Assembly (NCBI GenBank): GCA_025937895.1
Contig: JAICQL010000065.1
Location: 1-34,800, forward strand
DNA: 34,800 nucleotides
DNA from: Polyangiaceae bacterium
GTDB lineage: Bacteria > Myxococcota_A > Polyangia > Polyangiales > Polyangiaceae
Reading direction: 5' to 3'
Below the pieces are notes generated by a model. That model searched no databases. It was given only the letters and a program-made list of their open reading frames with translations, and was not told the DNA's origin. Below are positions 17,601-24,878 of this stretch, in pieces. Positions within the stretch are counted from its first letter, which is position 1. Every line of letters begins with the position of its first letter. A program made the translations under genes and the position numbers.

Positions 17601-18875
17601 GCCGACGTGTTCGGCGTGCCCGCTGGCAGCCAGCAGGCGGCGGAAGGTGAGCGCTGCCTGCGCCAGCAGCTCGCCCCGGTGCGCCAGGAAGAGCATTCGC
17701 GGCCAGCGCTGCAGCTCGCGAGACAGTTGTTGCACGTCGAACGCGGCGAGCCAGGTCTTGCCCAGGCCTGTCGCCAACACCACGAGCGCGCGCTGGCGGC
17801 CTGCCGCGCGTGCTGCCGCGAGCGCGGCCAGAGCCTGCCGCTGGAAGACGTGGGGCGAGGGTGGCGGTGGTAGGCGCTCATCGTCTGCCTCACCTGGGAG
17901 AGGCGGTCGCGGCGCTGCCTGGACGCGCCGCGCGTAGGCGTCCAGCCACTCGGGAGTGAGCTGCAGCGCGGAGCTCCACAGCGCGTCGACGGCGCCGCGC
18001 ACGCAGGCGTACGCGAGGGGGTCGATGCTGCGCTCCACGCGCAGGTTCCACTCGATGCCGGTGAGCAGCGCCGAGCATGACACGTTGCTGCTGCCCACGA
18101 AGGCCGCACCCGAGCTGCTGGACTCGAACAGCCAGGCCTTGGGATGGAACGCGCGCTCGCTGCCATCGGGCAGGCGAGTCTCCACGACCCGCACCTGTAG
18201 CTGCCCTCGTTGCGCGTCCTCCTGCTCGGGGTCGTCTTCGGGCTCCGGCTCCAGCTGGCTCCAGCCGAGCAGCTGCCGCAGGGCATCGACCTGGTTGAAG
18301 CCGAGGTAGTCGCCAGTGACGATGCGCACGCGCGCGCCGGCTTGCAGCGCCGCAAAGACGCGCGGCTCGAGCAGCTCCAGGCCGCTCTCGGTGACGAAGG
18401 CGGCCACGATGGCGATGTTGGTGGCGTCCGAGAACAGCGGCCAGAGCTGCGGGCCCAGCGGGTCGCGCTCTCCGCCGGTGGCGAGCGGCGGCGAGCGGTC
18501 GAGGCCGGCGCCGGGCAAGAGCGAGCCGAGCGCGGAGGGCGGCGCCGGGGCGCCGAACAGGGGCAGGACGTGAATGTGTGCCGATTCTTCGCTGGCGGCT
18601 GTGCCCGCTTCGCCCTCGCTGCCGGCAGCCCCCGCCGCGAAGCGGATCTCGTAACCCGACGGCTGCAGGGTGGCATCGAGCCGGCGCTTCACCTCGTCGA
18701 GCAGCGCCCAAATCGCGGCCTTCTCGGCGCTGGTAGCGTCGAAATACGAGCACACCGAGCGCCGCACGGCGATCACGGTGTGTCCGGGAGCCAGAGGAGC
18801 CTGGCTGAAGCGCGCGCTGGCCAGCGCATGGCTGGCGAGGCAACCGAAGTCGTAAGGGTCCGTGGGCTTGGGCAC
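14628..18875 (-). CDS. HIT-PLD nuclease-SF2 helicase-S24 fusion protein
   Basis: A 1415-residue cytoplasmic fusion. Residues about 5-107 resemble a HIT nucleotide hydrolase domain (APGHTVIAVRRSV, then SAHIHVLP; the middle and last His remain, the first is Ser98). About 140-310 is a PLD-type domain with one HKD-like motif (HPKAWLFE, His244/Lys246, then GSSN). About 340-700 is an SF2 helicase: Walker A TGLGKT, DEVHH (466-470), TATPD, NEGIDIP and QLGRGLRR. About 730-1040 resembles DUF3427 of helicase-nuclease proteins. About 1045-1185 is an S24/LexA-like domain with Ser1098 (GTSMDGG) and Lys1146 (QIKRL). The last 230 residues are unassigned. The start is uncertain: no ATG fits, and GTG 18875 begins where the homology begins. 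The frame runs on to 19538 only as a shadow of the LysR gene. Likely a DNA-processing defence or repair protein, possibly damage-controlled. Confidence 0.85.
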   Translation of the reverse strand: MPKPTDPYDFGCLASHALASARFSQAPLAPGHTVIAVRRSVCSYFDATSAEKAAIWALLDEVKRRLDATLQPSGYEIRFAAGAAGSEGEAGTAASEESAHIHVLPLFGAPAPPSALGSLLPGAGLDRSPPLATGGERDPLGPQLWPLFSDATNIAIVAAFVTESGLELLEPRVFAALQAGARVRIVTGDYLGFNQVDALRQLLGWSQLEPEPEDDPEQEDAQRGQLQVRVVETRLPDGSERAFHPKAWLFESSSSGAAFVGSSNVSCSALLTGIEWNLRVERSIDPLAYACVRGAVDALWSSALQLTPEWLDAYARRVQAAPRPPLPGEADDERLPPPPSPHVFQRQALAALAAARAAGRQRALVVLATGLGKTWLAAFDVQQLSRELQRWPRMLFLAHRGELLAQAALTFRRLLAASGHAEHVGWCAGGLMQPEASVVVASVQKLQRAEHLDRIAAQGFDYVIVDEVHHADAPTYRRVLARLAPRFLLGLTATPDRADEGDILGLFDDFVAYRADLGHGIAGGRLVPFAYHGVRDDIDYEQLPWRNRRFEPAALAAAVQTQHRMERLWRAWQEHPASCTLVFCCSIEHARFAASWLAERGVRVAAVFAAAGSGDRTKSIQALASGELDALCVVDLFNEGIDIPQVDRVVMLRPTESPVVFLQQLGRGLRRHEGKRQLTVIDFVGNHRLFLDRLRRLFSLVSPQRSLAAYLESGEQPELPAGCSVELELEVKDLLRALLPAGGLEVERAYRQLRDARGRRPTVGELYRMGYRPSTLRTAHGGWFPFVASEGDLTAEEGDVLREQSEWLDELEDGSRPYLSFVALESLLDADALIAGMPVRELARQARQLLAASPELWRGAKTWTELPDVDSEEWLSTWQEQGLRPWVGERGWFTIDAERFVPRRLASSPESSAALQRMTRELVDYLLQRQRARAQQEQAGSSFRCTLISNQRDPILKLPNRKRAPEVPSGETDVRLPDGAVWRFRFAKEFVNVARPSGTDRNRLPDLLREWFGPSAGKPGSRFEVQFRRSPDGWWIEPVGSKVNVVAARGQLVAYPSLRAAAGAASEGRTPEQQAETVTLPFAAPTHDMFAVRAAGTSMDGGKTPIRNGDWLVLRWARGASAGSVEGQVVLVELPDAQRDVAYQIKRLIRRDDSWWLRSDNPDGPSFPASAEMTVIARLVATIAPETLAPPIGERLTPDGIAAAFGLSPQLRLESSGRREGHLFLLVDARDSFTAPDRLRARIDDRRPGETAFVLARATAGDDWRYCGVAHWLEDESQWHVPELDFATWRALGSGRDCSRRLPALAKKRADEQLDTLFQQVGPGGWLQHGAKRCRLVARTASGVRIDGGDDGFAARTVSATDVAWVLLAADDVAANGGLLDEARVNRLRYLDGTPKGSTRWIDTGWAILLVRGSG

Positions 18876-18960
18876 TACAAAGCCTGGCGCGCGAGTGGGG
18901 AAGCGAGTGGCTCCTGGCAGCGTACGGCACACGCCGGGCGTGAGGGTAGCGTCTGAGTCT

Positions 18961-18976
18961 GGAGCGATATCGCTCC
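18961..18976. promoter_or_regulatory. Perfect 16-bp palindrome between HIT-helicase and LysR genes
   Basis: GGAGCGATATCGCTCC is its own reverse complement. It lies 86 bases upstream of the helicase fusion start and 164 bases upstream of the divergent LysR start, directly followed by a CCGGCCGG palindrome (18975-18982). Its symmetry and size suit a dimeric repressor. Which gene it controls is not evident. Confidence 0.5.
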
Positions 18977-19139
18977 GGCCGGCACGCGCTGCGTCAGGTT
19001 GTGCCGTGTTCGCTGTTTTCGTTCTTGCAGCGCTCGCACGCAGCGCTGCCGGCGCTGAGCCAGGCCGGCGCGGCGGCGCCGGGCTGCTCCGAGATAGCCG
19101 CTCACGTGCAGCACCATTGGCCGTGCTACGACCGCGCGC

Positions 19140-20144
19140 ATGTCGCGGCCCGACCTGAATCTGCTCGCCACGCTCGACGTCCTGCTCACGGAAGGCAGCG
19201 TTGCACGCGCGGCCCGGCGTCTGTCGCTCAGCCCTTCCGCGATGAGCCGAACGCTCGCGCGCCTGCGCGAGGCGACGGGCGATCCACTGCTGGTCCGGGC
19301 AGGGCGTGGCCTCGTGCCCTCCCCGCGTGCACTCGAGCTGCGCGGTCGTGTCGCTCAGCTCGTACAGGACGCCAACGAGGTGTTGCGCCCCACTGCGGAG
19401 ATCGAGGTCGGGCAGCTCGTTCGGACGTTCACGCTGCGCACGAGCGAGGGCTTCGTGGAGACGTTTGGGCCCGGCATCCTCGACCGAGTCGGCAGCGAGG
19501 CGCCGCGCGTACAGCTGCGCTTCGTGCAGAAGCCGCACAAGGACAGCGCTGCGCTGCGCGAGGGCAGCGTCGACCTGGAGACGGGCGTGGCAGACAGAAC
19601 GACCGGGCCGGAGGTGCGGACGCAGGCGCTATTCCGGGATCGCCTGGTGGGTGCGGTGCGTGCGGGGCATCCGCTGAGCAGGGGGCGGAATACGGTAGAG
19701 CGCTACGCCAGAGGTAAACACATCAGCGTGGCGCGCGGCGCGCCGGGAAGCGATCCGATCGACGAGGCCCTGCGGCAGCACGGGCTCGAGCGCGAGGTCG
19801 TGGCCTTCCTCGAGGGTGGCTTTGCAGCGGCGCTCGCGCTCGCGCGCTCCTCCGACCTGATCGTCGCCGTTCCCGAGCATCACACGGGGAAGCTGAGGTC
19901 GGGGCTGCATAGCTTCGTGCTGCCCGTCACCCTGCCCGAGTTCACGGTGTCACTGCTCTGGCACCCGCGCCTGGACGCCGACGGCGCGCATCGCTGGCTG
20001 CGTGCGTGTATCCGGGACGTATGCACAAAGCAGCTCGCCCGCTCGGCGCGCGTCGGCAGCGGCAGGCGTGGGGCGAGGCATGGCGCCAGACGCACGGATG
20101 AAGTGCAATCGTTGCGCGTTCCGCAATTCCTGCCTCGGCCTTAG
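19140..20144 (+). CDS. LysR-family transcriptional regulator
   Basis: A 334-residue DNA-binding regulator. The N-terminal winged helix is clear: DLNLLATLDVLLTEGSVARAARRLSLSPSAMSRTLARLRE, the LysR HTH with the usual SxSAxSRTLARLRE core. A two-lobed effector-binding domain follows (from about 95). The C-terminal tail (about 300-334) is Arg-rich and longer than usual. ATG 19140 matches the LysR start well. The gene is divergent from the helicase fusion and co-directional with the cupin and efflux genes, 44 bases downstream. LysR proteins usually control a neighbouring operon in response to a small molecule, so the cupin-pump pair is the likely target. The inducer is unknown. Confidence 0.9.
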   Translation: MSRPDLNLLATLDVLLTEGSVARAARRLSLSPSAMSRTLARLREATGDPLLVRAGRGLVPSPRALELRGRVAQLVQDANEVLRPTAEIEVGQLVRTFTLRTSEGFVETFGPGILDRVGSEAPRVQLRFVQKPHKDSAALREGSVDLETGVADRTTGPEVRTQALFRDRLVGAVRAGHPLSRGRNTVERYARGKHISVARGAPGSDPIDEALRQHGLEREVVAFLEGGFAAALALARSSDLIVAVPEHHTGKLRSGLHSFVLPVTLPEFTVSLLWHPRLDADGAHRWLRACIRDVCTKQLARSARVGSGRRGARHGARRTDEVQSLRVPQFLPRP

Positions 20145-20145
20145 T

Positions 20146-20184
20146 TTCCTTGGCAGGCGCTCGCTGACGAGCCCGGCCAAGGAA
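20146..20184 (+). promoter_or_regulatory. Leader hairpin covering the cupin ribosome-binding site
   Basis: TTCCTTGGC (20146-20154) and GCCAAGGAA (20176-20184) are perfect 9-base arms. Inside is a second stem, GCTCG-ctga-CGAGC. The distal arm contains the AAGGA Shine-Dalgarno sequence, 5 bases before ATG 20189. Folded RNA would hide the ribosome-binding site, so this is a candidate translational switch or attenuator. It starts two bases after the LysR stop codon. Confidence 0.6.
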
Positions 20185-20188
20185 CACC

Positions 20189-20728
20189 ATGAACAACGAC
20201 ACCCTCGACACCTTCATCGACAAGACCCGCGCTGCCTTCGGACCGCTCACCACCGAGCTGGTGTCCGCCGTCCGCACGGAGCTGGAGCGCCTGGCCCGGG
20301 CGCCCAGCAGCGAGCCGTGGCTGCGGGCCCTGCACGAACAGGTCCCAGCGTCGAAGGAGCTGTATCGAGATGCCACGCACGGCTTCGTGCTGCTGGCACA
20401 CGCCGAGCCCACTGGCCTCTACCGCCCACCTCATGATCACGGGCGGGCCTGGGTGATGTACGCCCTGCAGCGTGGCGAGATGGAGATCGCGACCTACGCC
20501 CGCATACAGGGGGCGGACGGCACCGTGCGCCTCGTACAGCGTGACACGGTGACACTGCGCGCGGGTGACGCGCGAGTGTATTTGCCCGGCGACATCCATG
20601 ACACCCGCTGCGTGAGCGGCACGTCCCTGCTGTTTCGCTTCACGGAGCGCGATCTGAAGGCGGAGCAGGAGGCACCCCGGATCACGCGCTACGTCGCCGC
20701 TGACGGGCTCTGGACGGTGGGGGCATGA
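20189..20728 (+). CDS. Cupin-fold metal-binding protein (cysteine-dioxygenase-like)
   Basis: A 179-residue soluble protein. The cupin motif 1 is seen in PPHDHGRAWVMYALQRGEMEI, with His82, His84 and a downstream Glu, and motif 2 in YLPGDIHDTRCV (His137), so a single metal (probably Fe) is expected. The helical N-terminal 45 residues and the overall length resemble the cysteine dioxygenase-like branch of RmlC-type cupins, which oxidise thiols or act as small-molecule enzymes. Whether this one is a dioxygenase is not certain. ATG 20189 follows AAGGA by 5 bases. Its TGA overlaps the ATG of the MFS gene by 4 bases, so the two are translationally coupled, and LysR lies just upstream. Confidence 0.8.
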   Translation: MNNDTLDTFIDKTRAAFGPLTTELVSAVRTELERLARAPSSEPWLRALHEQVPASKELYRDATHGFVLLAHAEPTGLYRPPHDHGRAWVMYALQRGEMEIATYARIQGADGTVRLVQRDTVTLRAGDARVYLPGDIHDTRCVSGTSLLFRFTERDLKAEQEAPRITRYVAADGLWTVGA

Positions 20729-22092
20729 CCCTGCTCGCCCTCGAGGCGGAGGGCAGCGACGGACTTGTCGGGACGCGGCGCACGAGCGCGATCGCCTGTG
20801 TGCTGGCGGCGCTCGTGCTCGTCGTGCTCGACTCCGCGATCGTCAACGTCGCGTTGCCTGCCATCGCCCGCTCGCTGCAGGCCACGCCCGCGGACGCCGT
20901 GCGCGTGGTCACCGCCTACCAGATGGCGCTGGTGATGGCGCTGCTGCCGGCTGCCGCCCTGGGCGAGAGCCACGGCTACCGCCGGGTGTACACGGGGGGT
21001 TTGGCGCTGTTCGTCGGCGCCTCGCTGCTGTGTGCGCTGGCGCCGTCGCTCTCGCTCCTCGTCGCGGCCCGCTTCATCCAGGGCCTGGGGGCCGCCGCCG
21101 TCCTGTCCCTCGGCGTGGCGCTCCTGCGCTTCAGCGTGCCGCAGCAGCAGCTGGGCACCGCCATCGGCTGGAACACGCTCGCCGTCGCGCTCTCGTCGGC
21201 GGCCGGTCCGACCTTGGGCGCGCTCGTCTTGTCGCTGGCAAGCTGGCCCTGGCTCTTTGCGGTCAACCTGCCGCTCGGCGTGCTCGTGCTGCTCGCCACA
21301 CGCGCGCTCCCTGCCGTGCCCGGCACCGCGCGCAAGCTCGACGTCGCCAGCACGGCCCTGAATGCAGCAGCGTTTGCCGGGCTGTTAGCGGGCGCGGAGC
21401 TGCTGGCGGAGCGCCCCGCGCTTGGGGCTGGCGTGCTCGTCGGGGCAGCCGCCGCCCTGGTGGCGCTCGTTCGGCGCGAGATGCCCCGGCAGGCGCCCCT
21501 GATCCCGCTCGATCTCCTGCGAAGAGCGTCGTTTCGCGTCTCCGTGATCGCGTCCGTGTGTTGCTTCGTGGGCCAGAGCGCGGCCATGATCTCGCTGCCG
21601 TTCTACTTGCAGCACGGGCTGGGCCGAGGCGTGCTGGAGACCGGCCTGTTGATGTCGCCCTGGCCCTTGGCCGTAGCGCTCGTTGCGCCGCTCGGGGCGC
21701 GCCTGGCAGCCCACCTCTCGGGAGCCTGGTCGTGCGCGCTGGGAGGTGCGGCCATGGCGCTGGGGCTCGCCTCGCTCGCGCTGAGTCCGCTGGACGCCGG
21801 GCCCTGGGTGCTCGTTGGGCTCATCGCGCTCTGTGGTGCCGGCTTCGGGTTGTTTCAGGTGTCGAACAACCGCAACCTGTTCCTGTCTGCACCGCGCGCA
21901 CGGAGCAGCGCCGCGGGCGGAATGCAGGGCACGGCGCGGCTCCTGGGGCAGACGCTGGGTGCCTTGACCATGACGCTCGTATTCACGATGCGCTCACTGG
22001 ATGTGGCGCCGCGGATTGGCTTCGGCGTCGCCGCTGGAATGACCCTGCTGGCCGGGCTCGTGAGTATCTCGAGAGCGCCCGCGGCCACGTGA
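20725..22092 (+). CDS. MFS efflux transporter, DHA2 (EmrB/QacA) type
   Basis: A 455-residue inner-membrane protein with about 14 hydrophobic segments, the DHA2 count. Diagnostic motifs are VLDSAIVNVALPAIA in TM1, RFIQGLGAAAVLSLGVALLR, and motif C GPTLGALVLSLASWPWLFAVNLP. It would export drugs or small hydrophobic compounds using proton motive force. It overlaps the cupin gene by 4 bases (ATGA). The LysR-cupin-pump order suggests a resistance or detoxification unit in which the cupin may modify the exported compound. The substrate is not predictable. Confidence 0.9.
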   Translation: MTLLALEAEGSDGLVGTRRTSAIACVLAALVLVVLDSAIVNVALPAIARSLQATPADAVRVVTAYQMALVMALLPAAALGESHGYRRVYTGGLALFVGASLLCALAPSLSLLVAARFIQGLGAAAVLSLGVALLRFSVPQQQLGTAIGWNTLAVALSSAAGPTLGALVLSLASWPWLFAVNLPLGVLVLLATRALPAVPGTARKLDVASTALNAAAFAGLLAGAELLAERPALGAGVLVGAAAALVALVRREMPRQAPLIPLDLLRRASFRVSVIASVCCFVGQSAAMISLPFYLQHGLGRGVLETGLLMSPWPLAVALVAPLGARLAAHLSGAWSCALGGAAMALGLASLALSPLDAGPWVLVGLIALCGAGFGLFQVSNNRNLFLSAPRARSSAAGGMQGTARLLGQTLGALTMTLVFTMRSLDVAPRIGFGVAAGMTLLAGLVSISRAPAAT

Positions 22093-22097
22093 GGAGT

Positions 22098-22125
22098 ACG
22101 CGCGCTCGCGTGCCGTGGCGCGCGT
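22098..22125 (+). terminator. Hairpin after the MFS gene
   Basis: ACGCGCGC and GCGCGCGT form a perfect 8-bp stem with a 12-base loop, six bases after the MFS stop, followed by TCGGTTCT. It sits in the 67-base gap to the convergent matrixin gene and may stop transcription from both sides. Confidence 0.5.
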
Positions 22126-22159
22126 TCGGTTCTGCGCCGCGGGGCCCGGGCGGCATGTC

Positions 22160-23101
22160 TCAGGCGCCGCTGCGCCACCGGCGCTGGCGACTGGCACGAG
22201 CGAGAAGCACCAGCAAACCCGCCAGCAGCGCCGCCACCGGCGGTCCACGCCGACCCGGCGCTGCAACGAGCCCGCAGCCACCTCCCTCGCGCAGTATCGG
22301 CAGTGGCGCCGGGCAGGTGGCGTCGGTGCCGACGCAGCGGTCGGGGCTGGGCGGAAACGAGCACTGCGGGTCCTGGCTGCTCTGATTCAGCGTGCGGCAG
22401 ATGCCGGCGATGTCGTCGGCGGCGGGCTCGCGATCGGCGGCGTCGTATTCGGCCCGCATCAGGGCGCCGGGCTCGAGGGTGTGGGAGAGGCCGAGAAAGT
22501 GGCCGAGCTCGTGGTTGAGCACCAGCTGCAGGTCGTGTGCCCCGGCGCGCTCGCCGGGCTCGCCCACGTAGAAGTCGAAGGCGGCGGAGTTGATCTCGAC
22601 GTCCACGTCCAGGATCTCGCCGGTGCTGATGTTGGCGACGGTGGTGGTGAGGGCGACGGTGGTGGCGGTGAGATCGCTGCGGCTGTCCCGGAAGAGCACG
22701 ATGTTGTCGTTGTCGCCGGGGGTGAGGCAGTTGAACTCGACCTGATCGCAGCGGGTGCGGCCGCGCTCGATCGCGCTCAGCTCGGGGCTGAGGCCCGCGC
22801 CGCACTCCACGTCGGACCAGGTGCGGAACGCGGTGGCCAGCGCCTGCGCCAGCTGGTCTGCGGAGATGCCCTCTTCCGCGGAGCCGTCGCTCTGCACGGC
22901 GTAGTGGATGCAGCTGCTGCCCCAGCGCGCCACGGTGCCGCCCGTCCAGCAGCCTTGCTCGCGATCCCAGGTGCACAGCTCGGTGCCGGAGAACTCGCAG
23001 GTGTGGGTCAGGCAATACGCCTGCGCGGAGCGCGGCAAGCTCAGCGCCAGCAGCACCAGGCCGGCGCGCAGCGCCGTCTGCCAGATCGAGAGCTTGCTCA
23101 T
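22160..23101 (-). CDS. Secreted matrixin-like zinc metalloprotease with MYXO-CTERM tail
   Basis: A 313-residue exported protein. ATG 23101 begins a Sec signal peptide (MSKLSIWQTALRAGLVLLAL... SAQA, cleavage before YCLTH). The mature part is Cys-rich. The zinc site is NHELGHFLGLSH, with His197, Glu198, His201 and His207 in the HExxHxxGxxH arrangement of metzincins. After the catalytic domain a Pro/Cys-rich stretch leads to GGGCG, a hydrophobic segment (PPVAALLAGLLVLLA) and Arg residues, the form of a MYXO-CTERM surface-sorting tail. It is a tandem paralogue of the next gene, 29 bases away, and probably its operon partner. The open frame to 23386 overlaps that gene and has no signal. The target proteins are unknown. 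Confidence 0.85.
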   Translation of the reverse strand: MSKLSIWQTALRAGLVLLALSLPRSAQAYCLTHTCEFSGTELCTWDREQGCWTGGTVARWGSSCIHYAVQSDGSAEEGISADQLAQALATAFRTWSDVECGAGLSPELSAIERGRTRCDQVEFNCLTPGDNDNIVLFRDSRSDLTATTVALTTTVANISTGEILDVDVEINSAAFDFYVGEPGERAGAHDLQLVLNHELGHFLGLSHTLEPGALMRAEYDAADREPAADDIAGICRTLNQSSQDPQCSFPPSPDRCVGTDATCPAPLPILREGGGCGLVAAPGRRGPPVAALLAGLLVLLARASRQRRWRSGA

Positions 23102-23130
23102 ACGAAGCGGCCAGCGAAGCCGCGGGCGGG

Positions 23131-24105
23131 CTATAGCACCGTTTGCGAGCGCCGCACGCCGCGGCGCCGGGAGAGCCAGAGCGCGAGCGGGGCGCACCAC
23201 CACCAGCCCGCGGCGCCGCCGCGGCTCGTGCCCGCCTGGCGACAGGCGCAGCCGCCGCCGTCTGCGTCGCCCGAGCCGCCGGAGACGGTGCGGCAGCTGG
23301 TGTTCGGGCCCAGGCACTCGGTGCTCGGGGGCAGCTGTTCCACGCTGCATTCGGGGTCGCCCGCGCCGGGCTCGAAGCTGAGGCACATGGCCTCGGCGTC
23401 GTCGGCGGCTGGATCCACGGTGCCCTCGTACGATGCGCGCATCAGCGCGCCCTGCACGTTGCTGTGCGAGAGCCCGAGCAGGTGCCCGAGCTCGTGGTTG
23501 ATCACGCCGCGCAGATCGCGGCGGCCCGCTCTGCCGCTCGCGCCCAGGCTGAAGTCCTCGTCGCGCGAGTTGAGCTCGATGTCGGCGTCGAAGATCTGCC
23601 CGGTGACCAGGTTGGCGGTGACGGTGGTCAGCGCGATCACGCTGGGGCGCAGGCCAAACTCACCGGTGATGAACTGATCGCGGAACACCACCAGGTTGCT
23701 GTTCTGGTCGCCCGCCTCGCAGTTGAACTCGGCTGCGTCGCAGGCGATCAGCCCCTGGCGCGCGGTGGCCAGCGCGGGGGAGCCGCCGCCCGCGCAGCGC
23801 GCACCACTCCAGGCGGCGAAGCCCTCGTCGAGCAGCTGCGCCACCTGCGCCGCCGTGATGCCCTCGTCCTCGGAGCCATCGCGCTGCACGGCGTAGGGCA
23901 CGCAGCCGCTCTCCCAGTAGATGAACTCACCCGACTGCGAGCAGCGCGTTTGCGAGTCGATCGGGCACGGCCGATCGCTGCGAAACTCGCAGGTGCGCGT
24001 GCGGCAGAAAGCCAGCGCGGGCGCGCTCCAGCCCGCCAGCGCGAGCAGCGCCGCAAGTACCGCAGCAGCGCGCACCGGGCTGCGAGGCAGACCCGCGGGG
24101 GTCAC
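23131..24105 (-). CDS. Secreted matrixin-like zinc metalloprotease with MYXO-CTERM tail
   Basis: A 324-residue paralogue of the protease downstream. It starts with GTG 24105, which overlaps the YggS stop as GTGA, so translational coupling is likely. A signal peptide (VRAAAVLAALLALAGWSAPALA) precedes FCRTRTCEF, matching YCLTHTCEF in the paralogue. The zinc motif is NHELGHLLGLSH (His204, Glu205, His208, His214). The segment VTANLVTGQIFDADIELNS is also shared in form with the paralogue. The C-terminus has GGGCACR, a short Trp-rich hydrophobic segment (GGAAGWWWCAPLALWL) and SRRR, a MYXO-CTERM tail. It probably acts at the outer surface or outside the cell. The pair arose by local duplication and has since diverged. 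Confidence 0.85.
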   Translation of the reverse strand: MTPAGLPRSPVRAAAVLAALLALAGWSAPALAFCRTRTCEFRSDRPCPIDSQTRCSQSGEFIYWESGCVPYAVQRDGSEDEGITAAQVAQLLDEGFAAWSGARCAGGGSPALATARQGLIACDAAEFNCEAGDQNSNLVVFRDQFITGEFGLRPSVIALTTVTANLVTGQIFDADIELNSRDEDFSLGASGRAGRRDLRGVINHELGHLLGLSHSNVQGALMRASYEGTVDPAADDAEAMCLSFEPGAGDPECSVEQLPPSTECLGPNTSCRTVSGGSGDADGGGCACRQAGTSRGGAAGWWWCAPLALWLSRRRGVRRSQTVL

Positions 24106-24878
24106 GCGCGCGCTCCGAAGATGTCCGTGCCCACCCGCACCCAGGAGCTGCCGCAGGCCACGGCCAGCTCCAGATCGGCGCTCATGCCGATGCTGAGCTC
24201 GGGCAGGCGCTCGCTCCCGCCGTGCCGCTCGCGCAGCTCGGCCAGCGCCTGGAACTGCTCCCGCGCGCGCGCCGCCGCATCCGCGCCGGGCTCGGCCACG
24301 GCCGGAATCGCCATCAGCCCACGCAGGCGCAAGCTCGGCTGAGCGAGCACCGCGGCGATCAGCGCCTCCAGCTCCTCCGGCGCGCAGCCCGCCTTCTGCG
24401 GCTCGCCGCTGATGTTCACCTCCAGGAACACGGCTAGCTCCCCCTGCTCCAGCAGCCGGCGCTCGGGCGGCACGGGCTGGGCTGCGGCGCGCTTGCCCAG
24501 CTCCTCGATCAGCCGCAGCGAGCCCACGCTGTGCACGGCCGAGATCACCCCCATCAAGCTGGCCACCTTGTTGCGCTGCAGCGCGCCGATCATGTGCCAG
24601 CGCAGATCGGTCAGATCCGAGAGCTCGCGCTGCTTGGCGAGCAGCTCCTGCGCGTAGTTTTCCCCGAAGTCGCGCTGGCCGAGCGCGTACGCGGCGCGGA
24701 TCTTCGCCGCGGGCTGGCGCTTGGAGACCGCCACCAGCCGCACGCTCTCCGGAGCTCGCCCGCAGCCGAACGCGGCTTGCCGGATGCGCTCGCGCACGCG
24801 GAGCAGCCCTGCGACCACGTCCGCGGACCCGGCGCCGAGCTCCGCCGGCTGCGCGCCGTTGCCCTCGCCTCCGCTCAT
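24102..24878 (-). CDS. yggS: YggS-family PLP-binding protein
   Basis: A 258-residue cytoplasmic PLP-homeostasis protein of the YggS/PROSC family, a single alanine-racemase-type barrel. The PLP lysine is Lys53 in VRLVAVSKRQP. Other family signatures are FGENYAQEL, LRWHMIGALQRNK, and SIGMSADLELAVACGSSWVRVGTDIFGAR. ATG 24878 overlaps the stop of the upstream SpoA-domain gene by 4 bases; the first 20 residues are a family-variable extension. In many bacteria this gene sits near cell-division or proline genes. Here it is embedded in an envelope-type operon, overlapping at both ends, which may reflect co-expression rather than a shared task. Confidence 0.93.
   Translation of the reverse strand: MSGGEGNGAQPAELGAGSADVVAGLLRVRERIRQAAFGCGRAPESVRLVAVSKRQPAAKIRAAYALGQRDFGENYAQELLAKQRELSDLTDLRWHMIGALQRNKVASLMGVISAVHSVGSLRLIEELGKRAAAQPVPPERRLLEQGELAVFLEVNISGEPQKAGCAPEELEALIAAVLAQPSLRLRGLMAIPAVAEPGADAAARAREQFQALAELRERHGGSERLPELSIGMSADLELAVACGSSWVRVGTDIFGARA

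Noticed and set aside
18876..19538. N-terminal extension of the helicase fusion by 221 codons
   Set aside because: It runs antisense through the LysR gene, which is convincing, and has no ribosome-binding site or domain. The HIT-like homology starts near 18875.
23102..23386. Upstream extension of the first matrixin
   Set aside because: It overlaps the second matrixin gene, and a clean signal peptide begins at ATG 23101.
22160..24105. Frameshifted single long protease
   Set aside because: Each gene has its own signal peptide, zinc motif and C-terminal sorting tail, so these are tandem paralogues and not one broken gene.
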